DNA of 36,520 bases from contig DKCG01000008.1 of the NCBI GenBank assembly GCA_002449145.1, forward strand, positions 1 to 36,520, written 5' to 3'. Origin of the DNA: Christensenella sp. UBA6880. Lineage in GTDB: Bacteria > Bacillota > Clostridia > Christensenellales > CAG-917. The notes under the pieces are model-generated. The model did no database searches. It saw only the letters and a list, made by a program, of their open reading frames with translations, and was not told the origin of the DNA. Both the position numbers and the translations under genes were made by a program. Every line of letters begins with the position of its first letter. Positions within the stretch are counted from its first letter, which is position 1. Below, piece by piece: positions 1 to 7,782 of the stretch.

Positions 1-14
1 GCGTGGGGCAACAC

Positions 15-246
15 TCGGCACTCGCATAGATAGGGACATTTTCCTACTTATGCCACCGTCCTTTGTGTGCCAGCTACGCACCCAAACGGCACAGTCGGAC
101 GGTACGAATCGTTAAGCTCGGCGCTCCCTTTTCTCGCCGCCCTACGGCTCGTGTTCCGTCTGCGAATTAGCACATATCGTGTATAAGTACGCTTCGAATG
201 AGTGTCCGTTAGAAGTCCGCTCTGCAAGTTCGCGGACGGCGGTTTT
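15..246. repeat. Dispersed non-coding repeat, copy A
   Basis: A degenerate unit of about 230 bp that recurs at 11212-11438. The last 34 nt (213-246) are identical to 11405-11438, and similarity extends back through the CGGCACTC block at 16-23. It holds small hairpins that also differ in matched fashion between the copies: GCCG/CGGC here against GCCGC/GCGGC in copy B, and GTCCGC/GCGGAC near the end of both. No open frame is preserved between copies, so it is probably a non-autonomous element or structured sequence. Its family is not recognised. It may begin before the window. Confidence 0.7.
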
Positions 247-251
247 CATCT

Positions 252-306
252 CGTCTGCGAATTGGCACATTCCGTTAATAAGTACGCTTCGAATAAGTGT
301 TCGTTT
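252..306. repeat. Partial tandem copy of the dispersed repeat
   Basis: The block starting CGTCTGCGAATTGGCACAT repeats 157-210 of copy A and 11348-11401 of copy B, but the rest of the unit is absent. It is followed by a GTGGGGC-AAT-GCCCCAC hairpin (312-328) and an AT-rich tract of repeated TTATTAAT (331-366). These lie just past the stop of the minus-strand guaB. The hairpin has no T-run on the minus strand, so it is not a textbook terminator. Confidence 0.6.
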
Positions 307-358
307 CGGGTGTGGGGCAATGCCCCACCCGCAATTATTAATTATTAATTATTCATTA

Positions 359-1864
359 TTAATTATTTACATATGAAGTATTTTTCTGAATAACGTCGTG
401 CGCGCCGCCCTCTTTTATGCTGATTGCGGAAACGAGCGTCATCTTTGCGTCTTTGTGCAATGCTTCAATCGTCGTTGCGCCGCAGTTGCACATCGTGGAT
501 TTAACCTTGTACAAACTCTTGCTGACGTTGTCTTTAAGACTGCCCGCATACGGAACGTAACTGTCCACGCCTTCCTCGAATCCCAGACCGCTCTTGCCGC
601 CCAAATCGTAACGTTGCCAGTTCCTTGCGCGATTGCTGCCCTCGCCCCAGTATTCTTTGACGTAGTTGCCGTTGATGACGAGTTTGTTGGTGGGACTTTC
701 GTCGAACCTTGCAAAGTATCTGCCGAGCATAAGGAAGTCCGCGCCCATTGCCAAAGCGAGAGTCATATGGTAGTCTTGCACGATTCCGCCGTCCGAGCAA
801 ACGGGGATATAAATGCCCGTCTTTTTGAAATACTCGTCGCGAGCCTCTGCGACCTCGATAAGCGCGGTTGCCTGACCTCTGCCGATACCCTTTTGTTCAC
901 GCGTTATGCAGATAGAGCCGCCGCCGATACCCACTTTTATAAAGTCCGCGCCGCAGTCCGCAAGGAAGTTGAATCCGTCCTTGTCAACGACGTTGCCCGC
1001 GCCCACTTTGACCTTGTCGCCGTAGTTTTTGCGGATATAATCGAGGGTTCTCTTTTGCCATACGGTGTAGCCTTCCGACGAGTCGATACACAAAATGTCC
1101 GCGCCCGCTTCGATGAGAGCCGGGACTCTTTGCTCGTAGTCGAGAGTGTTTATGCCCGCGCCGACCATATATCTCTTGCTCGAATCCAAAAGTTCGTCGG
1201 GGTTCTTCTTGTGTTGGTCGTAGTCCTTGCGGAAAACCATATAAAGCAATCTGCCCTCGTTGTCGACTATGGGAATGGAATTGAGTTTGTGATCCCAAAT
1301 TATGTCGTTTGCCTCGATAAGCGTCGTGTTTTGCGGCGCGGTGATAAGTTTTTCAAGCGGCGTCATAAACTCTTTCACTTTGAGAGAGGGCGACATACGG
1401 CTGACTCTGTAATCGCGGCTCGTCACCATACCCAAAAGTTTGCCGTTTGACGTTCCGTCGTCGGTGATGGGAATGGTGTTGTGACCCTTTTGCGCAACGA
1501 GGTTAAGCACGTCCGCAAGCGTATTTTCGGGTGTAAGGTTGCTGTCCGACACTACAAAACCCGCCTTGTACGCTTTCACTTTTCTGACCATTTCCGCTTC
1601 GCTCTCGATTGATTGCGAGCCGAATATAAAAGAAATCCCGCCTTCTCTTGCCAAAGCGATTGCGAGCGTGTCGTTGCTCACCGATTGCATAATGGCAGAA
1701 GTCATCGGGATATTGAGCGATATTTGAGGCTGCTCACCCTTTTTGAATTTGACGAGAGGCGTTTTCAAACTCACGTTTGCGGGAATGCAATTCTCGTCCG
1801 TGTATCCGGGAATAAGCAGATACTCGTTGAAGGTTCTCGACGGTTGATTGTAATAAGTAGCCAT
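359..1864 (-). CDS. guaB: IMP dehydrogenase, Tritrichomonas-like type
   Basis: Catalyses NAD-dependent oxidation of IMP to XMP, the committed step of GTP synthesis, in the cytoplasm. The 501-residue protein has the (beta/alpha)8 barrel interrupted by a CBS pair at about residues 100-220. The catalytic loop reads GIGGGSICITREQKGIGRG, with the Cys that forms the thioimidate. The flap contains NWQRYDLGG, placing the Arg-Tyr pair used for water activation. This loop, the KEYWGEGSNRARNW stretch and the STMCNCGA tail resemble, from memory, the Tritrichomonas foetus enzyme far more than the usual bacterial GSICTTR form. The ATG at 1864 follows an AAAGGA site by 8 nt. The gene is monocistronic with its own promoter at 1921-1948. 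Confidence 0.96.
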   Translation of the reverse strand: MATYYNQPSRTFNEYLLIPGYTDENCIPANVSLKTPLVKFKKGEQPQISLNIPMTSAIMQSVSNDTLAIALAREGGISFIFGSQSIESEAEMVRKVKAYKAGFVVSDSNLTPENTLADVLNLVAQKGHNTIPITDDGTSNGKLLGMVTSRDYRVSRMSPSLKVKEFMTPLEKLITAPQNTTLIEANDIIWDHKLNSIPIVDNEGRLLYMVFRKDYDQHKKNPDELLDSSKRYMVGAGINTLDYEQRVPALIEAGADILCIDSSEGYTVWQKRTLDYIRKNYGDKVKVGAGNVVDKDGFNFLADCGADFIKVGIGGGSICITREQKGIGRGQATALIEVAEARDEYFKKTGIYIPVCSDGGIVQDYHMTLALAMGADFLMLGRYFARFDESPTNKLVINGNYVKEYWGEGSNRARNWQRYDLGGKSGLGFEEGVDSYVPYAGSLKDNVSKSLYKVKSTMCNCGATTIEALHKDAKMTLVSAISIKEGGAHDVIQKNTSYVNN

Positions 1865-1920
1865 AGCCCATGTCCTTTACTCGAAGCGGATATTCCGTTT
1901 GAGATTAATAAATTTTTACT

Positions 1921-1948
1921 ATTATATCACGAAAACGAAATAAAGCAA
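1921..1948 (-). promoter_or_regulatory. guaB promoter
   Basis: On the minus strand TTGCTT (1943-1948), a 16-nt spacer and a perfect TATAAT (1921-1926). The predicted start is about 50 nt upstream of the guaB ATG. No purine-responsive riboswitch was recognised in this short leader. Confidence 0.7.
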
Positions 1949-1967
1949 CTCGATAAGGGGTTATAGA

Positions 1968-2150
1968 ATGGTTAATTTAAAGAAAATCCGCATTCACGAT
2001 TTGCGACATTCATATGTCACGTTGCTTATGTCAAAAGGCGCAAATTTCGGCGTTATTGCCGCTCTAATCGGTGATACGCTCGAACAAGTTGTTAAAACCT
2101 ATACGCGCCACAACGAAGACGACAAAACAAAAGCGGTTTCTCTGTTGTGA
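1968..2150 (+). pseudogene. C-terminal remnant of a tyrosine recombinase (integrase)
   Basis: Only the last 60 residues of a phage-type tyrosine recombinase remain. The catalytic HDLRHSY box (His-x-x-Arg-His) and the terminal VVKTYTRH with the nucleophilic Tyr are intact. The N-terminal DNA-binding half and the first catalytic Arg and Lys are missing, and an in-frame stop lies just upstream. The fragment butts against the guaB promoter region and ends 132 bp from the 3' end of tRNA-Val(GAC). This is the normal position of an integrase gene in a tRNA-targeted element, so it is best read as the scar of a lost prophage or integrative element. It would be inactive as recombinase. Confidence 0.85.
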
Positions 2151-2248
2151 TTTTTTGAAAAAATATGTAATAAATTATGTAATAAAACCCACGAAAACCC
2201 CCGCAAATCCACGCAATTCCACGCAATAAAATCGAGCATAAAAAACAG

Positions 2249-2274
2249 AAAACCCTACTAAACAGTAGGGTTTT
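2249..2274. terminator. Bidirectional terminator after tRNA-Val
   Basis: An 11-bp stem, AAAACCCTACT and AGTAGGGTTTT, around an AAAC loop. T-runs follow on both strands, so it can stop transcription of the minus-strand tRNA gene. Confidence 0.8.
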
Positions 2275-2282
2275 TGCAAAAC

Positions 2283-2359
2283 TGGTGGAGACAATAAGAC
2301 TCGAACTTATGACCTCTACGATGTCAACGTAGCGCTCTAACCAACTGGGCTATGCCTCC
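2283..2359 (-). tRNA. tRNA-Val (anticodon GAC)
   Basis: A full cloverleaf can be folded: acceptor GGAGGCA with TGTCTCC (one G-T pair), anticodon stem CTACG/CGTAG around loop TTGACAT, a GTTCGAG T-loop, discriminator A and an encoded CCA. The anticodon GAC reads GUC, hence valine. The 3' half of such genes is a common attachment site, and the integrase remnant lies just beyond this 3' end. Confidence 0.96.
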
Positions 2360-2371
2360 AAAGCAAGAGTT

Positions 2372-2400
2372 ATCTTACACTAATTGTCGACGTTTGACAA
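2372..2400 (-). promoter_or_regulatory. tRNA-Val promoter
   Basis: Minus strand TTGTCA (2395-2400), a 17-nt spacer and TAAGAT (2372-2377), placed right upstream of the tRNA 5' end at 2359. Confidence 0.65.
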
Positions 2401-2568
2401 GCGATTTGTATCAATTTCGATAAAATTGTCTTTTCCTTTGACAATTTTGGACCAGTACACCACTAAAGCAAAATTCATAAATTGAGGCGAAACCGACAAT
2501 TCAAAATACAAATAAAGCATTCTCAAATAAAAAAATAAAAATAATATGAAATTTTTTTCATATTTCTA

Positions 2569-2598
2569 TTGACTAATGCGCAGATATTTGCTTATAAT
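2569..2598 (+). promoter_or_regulatory. Promoter of a small-RNA transcription unit
   Basis: Plus strand TTGACT (2569-2574), an 18-nt spacer and a perfect TATAAT (2593-2598). AT-rich DNA lies upstream, as in strong promoters. No open frame of useful size follows; instead two hairpins follow within 115 bp. Confidence 0.7.
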
Positions 2599-2604
2599 AA
2601 AGAC

Positions 2605-2716
2605 ACAAAGAAATAGAAAAACAAATTGTCAATGCTCACAAGCATTGTGATTTTCTCCCTTAAATATCTTCTTACAAAGCAAGTATCCCGAGCGTGGTCG
2701 CTCGGGATATTTGTTT
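2605..2716 (+). ncRNA. Predicted small non-coding RNA, about 110 nt
   Basis: Bounded by the promoter at 2569-2598 and the terminator at 2684-2716. Internally a 7-bp hairpin (CAATGCT, loop CACA, AGCATTG; 2630-2647) is followed by an unpaired, pyrimidine-containing stretch and then the terminator hairpin. It has no start codon with a ribosome site and no long frame. Family unknown: it does not look like 6S RNA (too short, no long closing stem), tmRNA or SRP RNA. An alternative is a leader for a lost gene. Inferred from sequence only. Confidence 0.5.
2684..2716. terminator. Strong terminator between the sRNA and aroF
   Basis: ATCCCGAGCG (2685-2694), loop TGGT, CGCTCGGGAT (2699-2708), then TTTGTTT on the plus strand. 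It ends the plus-strand small RNA. It may also stop the minus-strand aro operon, whose last stop codon lies at 2860, although the T-run on that side is weak. Confidence 0.75.
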
Positions 2717-2859
2717 GTGCGGCGCAAAATTACCGTTTTTCTTTAATTATCCGTTGATTTTTTCTCGTTCGTTTTTCTCGGTCGCTAATATCTTTCAATA
2801 TCGATTTTCTATGCAACCTCAAATCGAGTTGTCGTTCAATCCGAACTTCTTTCGTATTC

Positions 2860-3888
2860 TCAAAGCGTTTCCGCAAGGTCGAAAATCAATCTCTCGGTGT
2901 CCTGCCAGCCGAGGCACGGGTCTGTGATGGATTTGCCGTACACGCCGCCGTCGGGGGATTGCGCCCCTTCCTCGATGTAGGATTCTATCATAAGTCCTTT
3001 GACGATGGATTTGATGTCGGACGACTGGCGCATACTGTGCAAAACTTCCTTTGCGATACGCGGTTGCTCGTAGAAGCGTTTTGCGGAATTAGAGTGGTTG
3101 GTGTCCACGATGACGGCGGGATTTGCAAGTCCGCTTTGAGCGTACAAATCCGCAAGTCTGCGTAAATCCTCGTAGTGATAGTTGGGTATGGTCTGTCCGT
3201 TTTTGTCCACCGAACCGCGCAAAATGGCGTGTGCGAGCGGATTGCCTTTCGAGTTGACTTCCCAGCCCGTGTACACGAACGTGTGCGGATGTTGTGCGGC
3301 GCGAATGGAATTCATCATAACCGACAAATCGCCGCTGGTGGGGTTTTTCATACCGACGGGAATATCCAAGCCGCTTGCGGTAAGGCGGTGAAACTGATTT
3401 TCAACCGACCTTGCGCCGACCGCGACGTAGGAAAGCACGTCGGACAAATAGAAGTGATTTTCGGGATAGAGCATTTCGTCCGCGCAAGAAAAGCCCGTTT
3501 CGCGCAACGCTTTTATGTGCAGTTTGCGGATTGCGATAAGACCTTTGAGCATATTTTCGCTTGCGTGGGGGTCGGGTTGGTGCAACATACCCTTGTATCC
3601 GTCGCCCGTCGTGCGCGGTTTGTTGGTGTAAATGCGCGGCACGATAAGGATTTTGTCCTTGACCTTTTCTTGCACGGTGCGCAATCTCGAAATATAGTCG
3701 AGCACGGCGTCCTCTCTGTCCGCGGAACACGGACCTATCACGAGCACGAGCCTTGAGTCCTTGCCCTCGAATATCGCTTCGAGTGCGTCGTCGGTCGCCT
3801 TTTTTTGAGAGGCGAGTTGCTCGTCTATGGGGTACATTGCCTTTATCTCTTGCAATGTGGGCAGTTTTCTTTTGAATTCCAAATTCAT
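2860..3888 (-). CDS. aroF: 3-deoxy-D-arabino-heptulosonate 7-phosphate synthase, type I alpha
   Basis: Condenses phosphoenolpyruvate and erythrose-4-phosphate, the entry step of aromatic synthesis. At 342 residues it matches the AroF/G/H class. Visible are LVIGPCSA, PRIYTNKPRT (PEP-binding), the metal Cys in GPCS, GYKGMLHQPD, KNPTSGD and the metal-binding VDTNHSNS. I chose the ATG at 3888, not the upstream possibility, because it forms an ATGA overlap with the tyrA stop and follows GAGGTGAAAG. It is last in the operon although it acts first. Members of this class are commonly feedback-inhibited by one aromatic amino acid; which one cannot be told here. The 342-residue length leaves no room for a fused chorismate mutase. 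Confidence 0.95.
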   Translation of the reverse strand: MNLEFKRKLPTLQEIKAMYPIDEQLASQKKATDDALEAIFEGKDSRLVLVIGPCSADREDAVLDYISRLRTVQEKVKDKILIVPRIYTNKPRTTGDGYKGMLHQPDPHASENMLKGLIAIRKLHIKALRETGFSCADEMLYPENHFYLSDVLSYVAVGARSVENQFHRLTASGLDIPVGMKNPTSGDLSVMMNSIRAAQHPHTFVYTGWEVNSKGNPLAHAILRGSVDKNGQTIPNYHYEDLRRLADLYAQSGLANPAVIVDTNHSNSAKRFYEQPRIAKEVLHSMRQSSDIKSIVKGLMIESYIEEGAQSPDGGVYGKSITDPCLGWQDTERLIFDLAETL

Positions 3889-4757
3889 TCTTTCACCTCG
3901 TTGCATTTATCGAAAACCTTGCGACGCTTGGTCGAAAGGCGCATCATCTCTCGTATGCCTTCTCTGTCGTCGGACTCGATACACTTTTTGAGTTTGTCGA
4001 AATGTTGCTCGAAAAGGTCCATTTGCTCGACTATCTCGTTTTTGTTTGCAAGGAACAACTCTGACCACATCTCGTCGTTTATCTTTGCGATTCGAGTGAG
4101 GTCGCGGAAGGAATCCCCCGTATAATCGGCAAGATGCTCGCTCTCTTTGCACACCATAAGCGACACAGCGATACAGTGCGTGAGATGGGAAAGGAATCCC
4201 ACCATCTCGTCGTGTTGTTTTACGGTGAGCGTACATATATGCTTAAATCCGAGTTGCCTTCCCAAATCCTCGCAAAGTTCGATTGCGCTTTGCGTATTTT
4301 TTTCGGTCGGAACGACGATGTAGTTCGCGCCGTCGAAAATTTCCGCTTTTGCATTCTCGACGCCCGAACATTCTCTGCCCGCCATCGGGTGCGCGCTTAT
4401 AAATTCCACGTCGCCGCGAAGCACGCTCTGCACCTTTTCCACGACGCCGCCCTTTACGCCCGTAACGTCGGTTATCACCGCTCCCGACTTGAAGCAGTCT
4501 TGATTCTTTTCAATCCATTCGACGAACGTATGCGGATAAAGAGCAAACACGATTAAGTCGAATTTGCCGACGTATTCGCTCTCGACTTTCGTAGAGCCGC
4601 TTTTGATATAACCCTTTTCGAGTGCGAAATCAATCGCCTCTTTGCTCTTGTCGATTGCGCCGACCTCATAGCCTTTTTTTGAAAGTGCCTCTGCATAACT
4701 GCCGCCTATGAGTCCCAACCCGACGACGAGAATTTTCATATCCTTATTCAATTTCAT
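3885..4757 (-). CDS. tyrA: Prephenate dehydrogenase
   Basis: Oxidatively decarboxylates prephenate to 4-hydroxyphenylpyruvate, the tyrosine branch. The N-terminal Rossmann motif GLGLIGGS begins a few residues in. ISAHPMAGRECSG carries the catalytic His, and the helical C-terminal half contains HDEMVGFLSHLTH. The protein stops near residue 290 with no ACT domain, so tyrosine feedback on this enzyme would need another route. The ATG at 4757 overlaps the aroA stop by 14 bp and follows GGGGTGA. A second ATG at 4739 (MKILVVG) is also possible, but its AAGGAT is very close. Its 3' end forms the ATGA junction with aroF. Confidence 0.94.
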   Translation of the reverse strand: MKLNKDMKILVVGLGLIGGSYAEALSKKGYEVGAIDKSKEAIDFALEKGYIKSGSTKVESEYVGKFDLIVFALYPHTFVEWIEKNQDCFKSGAVITDVTGVKGGVVEKVQSVLRGDVEFISAHPMAGRECSGVENAKAEIFDGANYIVVPTEKNTQSAIELCEDLGRQLGFKHICTLTVKQHDEMVGFLSHLTHCIAVSLMVCKESEHLADYTGDSFRDLTRIAKINDEMWSELFLANKNEIVEQMDLFEQHFDKLKKCIESDDREGIREMMRLSTKRRKVFDKCNEVKE

Positions 4758-6075
4758 ACTTCACCCCGAGTTTTCCTATCGTTTCAAAGAAATTCGGAAA
4801 ACTTTTCTTCACCGCTTCCGCGCCGTCGATAACGCCGCCGACCGCGCTTAAAAGTATACTGCACGCCATCACGATTCTATGGTCGTTGTGACCGCAAATC
4901 GCACAATCGGGCGTTTTTATATCGTTTTTGTGTATAACAACCTCGTTTTCATGCACTTCAACGCCGATTCCGAACTTCGCGAGTTCTTGCGCCATTGCCT
5001 GCGCTCTGTCGCTCTCTTTTATCTTGAGTCGTCTCGTACCGACGAACGTCGCGCCCTCTTTCACCGCCGCCACGCAGAATGCAATCGGGGCTAAATCGGG
5101 ACAATTCGCAAGGTCTATAACCGCGTTTTTATCGTTCAATTCTTTGAATATAGTCTTGCAAACTTTGTCGCCTTGAACGCTGTTTTCGTCAAGACCTTCG
5201 ACTTCGACGTTGCCGCCGAGTTCGTTCAAAGCAAGAAGCATTGCGCCGTTTGACCAGTCGCCCTCGACGACGTATTCGCCGCCCGAATAGCGTTGATTGC
5301 CCTTGATTGAAAACACGTTTTCTTCTTTTTCTACAATCTCGATTCCCGCCTTTTTCAACACGTCGACAGTCAAATCTATATACGCTCTGCTCTCGACGGG
5401 CGGAAGAACCCTTATCTCGCTGTCGCCGCAAAGCAGAGGAAGCGCAAACAAAAGTCCCGAAACATACTGACTGCTCACGTCGCCGCGCAATGTGTAAATT
5501 CCGCTTTCGAGCCGTCCCGACAATGCGATTTTTTCGCCGTCGCAAACCACTTTTACGCCCTTTTCGCCGAGTGCCTTTTCGTACACTTCCACGCCTCTTT
5601 CGAGCAACCTTTTCGAGCCTACAAACACCGATTTTTCAAAAAAAGCGGCGGCAATTGGAAGGAAAAATCTAAGCGTGCTTCCGCTCTCTCTGCAATCGAA
5701 AATCTTTGCGTTTTTCAAGCAATCGCCGCTTAAATACTCATTGTTTTTGCCATTTGCATACACGCAGTTTCCGTCGTTTGCAAACTCGCTGTTTTTGTCG
5801 TTTTCAAAACCTTGCGTTTTTGCGCCGTGTTCGTCGGTTTCGGCGTTTTCGCAATCTTTTTTGAACGTCACCGTATCGCCGTTTTTTTGCGAGGTTATGC
5901 CGAGAGTTTTTATACAATCGAGAGTTGCCGCCATATCTTCGCTGTCCGAAATTCCGACGACTTTTCCGCCCTCTTGCGACAGCGCGCACGCAATCATAAG
6001 CCTATGCGCAAGGCTCTTTGACGGCGGCGCAATCACTGCGCCTTCGGCTGTGGATTTTTCGATTTTTAATCTCAT
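4744..6075 (-). CDS. aroA: EPSP synthase (3-phosphoshikimate 1-carboxyvinyltransferase)
   Basis: Transfers enolpyruvyl from PEP to shikimate-3-phosphate. The N-terminal PPSKSLAHR, DCRESGSTLRFF, SSQYVSGLLFALP and the later KESDRAQAMAQELAKFG and CGHNDHRIVMA are the usual substrate-binding boxes. At 443 residues it is longer than a typical enzyme of about 425. The excess is an Asn/Asp-rich insert at about residues 75-122, just before the DCRESGST box. The ATG at 6075 is preceded by an A-rich leader with no clear Shine-Dalgarno, unlike its neighbours, and 31 bp separate it from aroQ. It overlaps tyrA at its 3' end. Confidence 0.95.
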   Translation of the reverse strand: MRLKIEKSTAEGAVIAPPSKSLAHRLMIACALSQEGGKVVGISDSEDMAATLDCIKTLGITSQKNGDTVTFKKDCENAETDEHGAKTQGFENDKNSEFANDGNCVYANGKNNEYLSGDCLKNAKIFDCRESGSTLRFFLPIAAAFFEKSVFVGSKRLLERGVEVYEKALGEKGVKVVCDGEKIALSGRLESGIYTLRGDVSSQYVSGLLFALPLLCGDSEIRVLPPVESRAYIDLTVDVLKKAGIEIVEKEENVFSIKGNQRYSGGEYVVEGDWSNGAMLLALNELGGNVEVEGLDENSVQGDKVCKTIFKELNDKNAVIDLANCPDLAPIAFCVAAVKEGATFVGTRRLKIKESDRAQAMAQELAKFGIGVEVHENEVVIHKNDIKTPDCAICGHNDHRIVMACSILLSAVGGVIDGAEAVKKSFPNFFETIGKLGVKYEIE

Positions 6076-6106
6076 GTTTTTGCGATTTTTTATTGATTTT
6101 TTTGCG

Positions 6107-6541
6107 TTATTTTTGCAAGTTTTCGAGCATTTTTATTGCTTCGATATATCCGTCGAATCCTTTGCCAGAAACGGTTGCGAGCGCGTAGTTTCTGAGAAAA
6201 CTTATCTTGCGGAAGTCCTCTCTTTCGTCCACTTTTGAAATATGCACTTCGACAAACGGAATATCAACGCCTTTGAGTGCGTCCGCAATTGCAACGCTCG
6301 TGTGCGTATATCCTGCCGGATTTATCACGATTCCGTCAAACTTTTCAAAATACGCCTCTTGGATTTTGTCGATAAGCGCGCCCTCGTGGTTGGACTGGAA
6401 GCACTCAACCTCGATATTTTTTGAATTGCAGTACGCTTTTATGGTTTCCAAAAGGTCGGAATAGGTGCGATTGCCGTAAATTTGCGGCTCGCGGATTCCG
6501 AGCATATTGATGTTAGGGCCGTTGAGAACGAGTATTTTCAT
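6107..6541 (-). CDS. aroQ: 3-dehydroquinate dehydratase, type II
   Basis: Dehydrates 3-dehydroquinate to 3-dehydroshikimate. At 144 residues it has the dodecameric type II fold. Visible are LVLNGPNINMLG, the catalytic Tyr22 in IYGNRTY on the mobile loop, the INPAGYTHTS box with the conserved Asn and His, and PFVEVHISK with the second His. The Arg of REDFRK is the lid residue. The start codon overlaps the aroE/K stop as ATGA, so translation is coupled. Confidence 0.96.
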   Translation of the reverse strand: MKILVLNGPNINMLGIREPQIYGNRTYSDLLETIKAYCNSKNIEVECFQSNHEGALIDKIQEAYFEKFDGIVINPAGYTHTSVAIADALKGVDIPFVEVHISKVDEREDFRKISFLRNYALATVSGKGFDGYIEAIKMLENLQK

Positions 6542-7782
6542 TTTTCAAATTCCTTTGCGATTGCGTATGCGGCTTTGTTTACGCTTCCGTCGTTCACGAC
6601 TTTCACGTCCGCGCACGCGTTGTATACGGGATAGCGTTTTTCGTACAATTTTTTCAAATCGTCGGTATTCGAGGACAGCGGGCGCGATTTCGTTGCCACC
6701 AAATCTTGCGTCTTTCTGTCCAAAAACACGATTTTGCCGTTGCGCTTCAATGCGTTTACGTTGTTTTGGTCAAGCACCGCGCCGCCGCCCGTAGCAATCA
6801 CCGCCGCGCTCTTTTTTGAAACTTCGTTTATAATTTCGCTTTCGATTTTTCTAAATTCCGCTTCGCCGTACTTTGCGAAAAAGTCGGCTATGGACATTCC
6901 GATTTTCCTTTCTATTTCACAATCCGTATCGACAAACTCTCTTTCAAGGATTCTTGCGACCCTCTTGCCTATCGTGGATTTCCCCGACGACGGCATACCC
7001 GCAAGAACGACGTTTTGCTTCTTTGCGAGTATCTTTTCGTACACGCTTTCGATTTCGTCCTTGCTTACGTCCGATACGTCCTTTCCGAGGAACAATCTCG
7101 ACGCATACACCGCTTGCGCAACGAGCATATAAAGTCCGCCTATCGCCTTTGCGCCCTTGTCCTTTGCTTGCAACGTGAGGTTGGTGCAAAGCGGATGATA
7201 TATTGCGTCAAGCACGCCTTCGAGATTGCAAAAACTTTGCAAATCTATAGGCTGTTGCTCGTCGCTCGGGTACATACCGACGGGCGTTGCGTTGAAAATT
7301 ATCTGCGTATCCTTTCTTTTCTTTGCTTCGTCGTAGTCGATTGCGCCGTCCTTTTTCGAGCGAGATACTTTCGTGACGCTCTTTGCGCCCAGCGCGCGAA
7401 GAACCGCGCTTGCCGTCTTTGCCGTGCCGCCCGTGCCGAGTACGAGCGCGTCTTTGCCGGCGGGGTCTATATTCGCCTTGTCAAACAACGCTTTTATGCC
7501 GTAATAGTCGGTGTTGTAGCCGAAAAGTTTGCCGTCCTTGTTGACAATCGTATTCACCGCGCCGATTGCCCTTGCCTCGTCGGATATGACGTCGAGATAT
7601 GGTATGACGACTTCCTTGTAGGGTATCGTGACGTTTATCGCGCAAAAATCACGCTCTTGCAAAAAGTGTGCCACTTCGTCTTTTGCAAGCGGTTTAAGTT
7701 CGTAATCGTAAGAAGCGATTAGCGCGTGTATTTCGCACGAATAACTGTGCGAAAGTTTTTCGCCGATAAGTCCGTACTTCAT
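6538..7782 (-). CDS. aroE-aroK: Fused shikimate dehydrogenase-shikimate kinase
   Basis: One 414-residue polypeptide with two consecutive pathway enzymes. Residues 1-253 are shikimate dehydrogenase: KLSHSYS, NVTIPYKE with Lys56, GYNTD with Asp92, the dinucleotide motif GTGGTAKT (116-123), and FNATPVGMYP. Residues 257-414 are shikimate kinase: Walker A GMPSSGKST (262-270), VDTDCEIE with the shikimate- and Mg-binding Asp, the Arg of AEFRKIE, ATGGGAV (330-336), and the lid RPLSS. The junction KILAKKQNVVL is short, and no stop or frameshift is seen. It lies between aroC and aroQ with ATGA overlaps at both ends. This fusion order matches the reaction order: dehydroshikimate to shikimate to shikimate-3-phosphate. 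Confidence 0.95.
   Translation of the reverse strand: MKYGLIGEKLSHSYSCEIHALIASYDYELKPLAKDEVAHFLQERDFCAINVTIPYKEVVIPYLDVISDEARAIGAVNTIVNKDGKLFGYNTDYYGIKALFDKANIDPAGKDALVLGTGGTAKTASAVLRALGAKSVTKVSRSKKDGAIDYDEAKKRKDTQIIFNATPVGMYPSDEQQPIDLQSFCNLEGVLDAIYHPLCTNLTLQAKDKGAKAIGGLYMLVAQAVYASRLFLGKDVSDVSKDEIESVYEKILAKKQNVVLAGMPSSGKSTIGKRVARILEREFVDTDCEIERKIGMSIADFFAKYGEAEFRKIESEIINEVSKKSAAVIATGGGAVLDQNNVNALKRNGKIVFLDRKTQDLVATKSRPLSSNTDDLKKLYEKRYPVYNACADVKVVNDGSVNKAAYAIAKEFEK

Larger units (their letters stand above)
2360..2860. other. Gene-free 500-bp interval between tRNA-Val and the aro operon
   Basis: It holds the tRNA promoter, an AT-rich stretch with repeated ATTGTC/GACAAT motifs, and a perfect 9-bp hairpin of AAAATTGTC with GACAATTTT near 2423-2450. 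It also holds the small-RNA unit described separately. No credible protein gene was seen on either strand. Confidence 0.6.
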
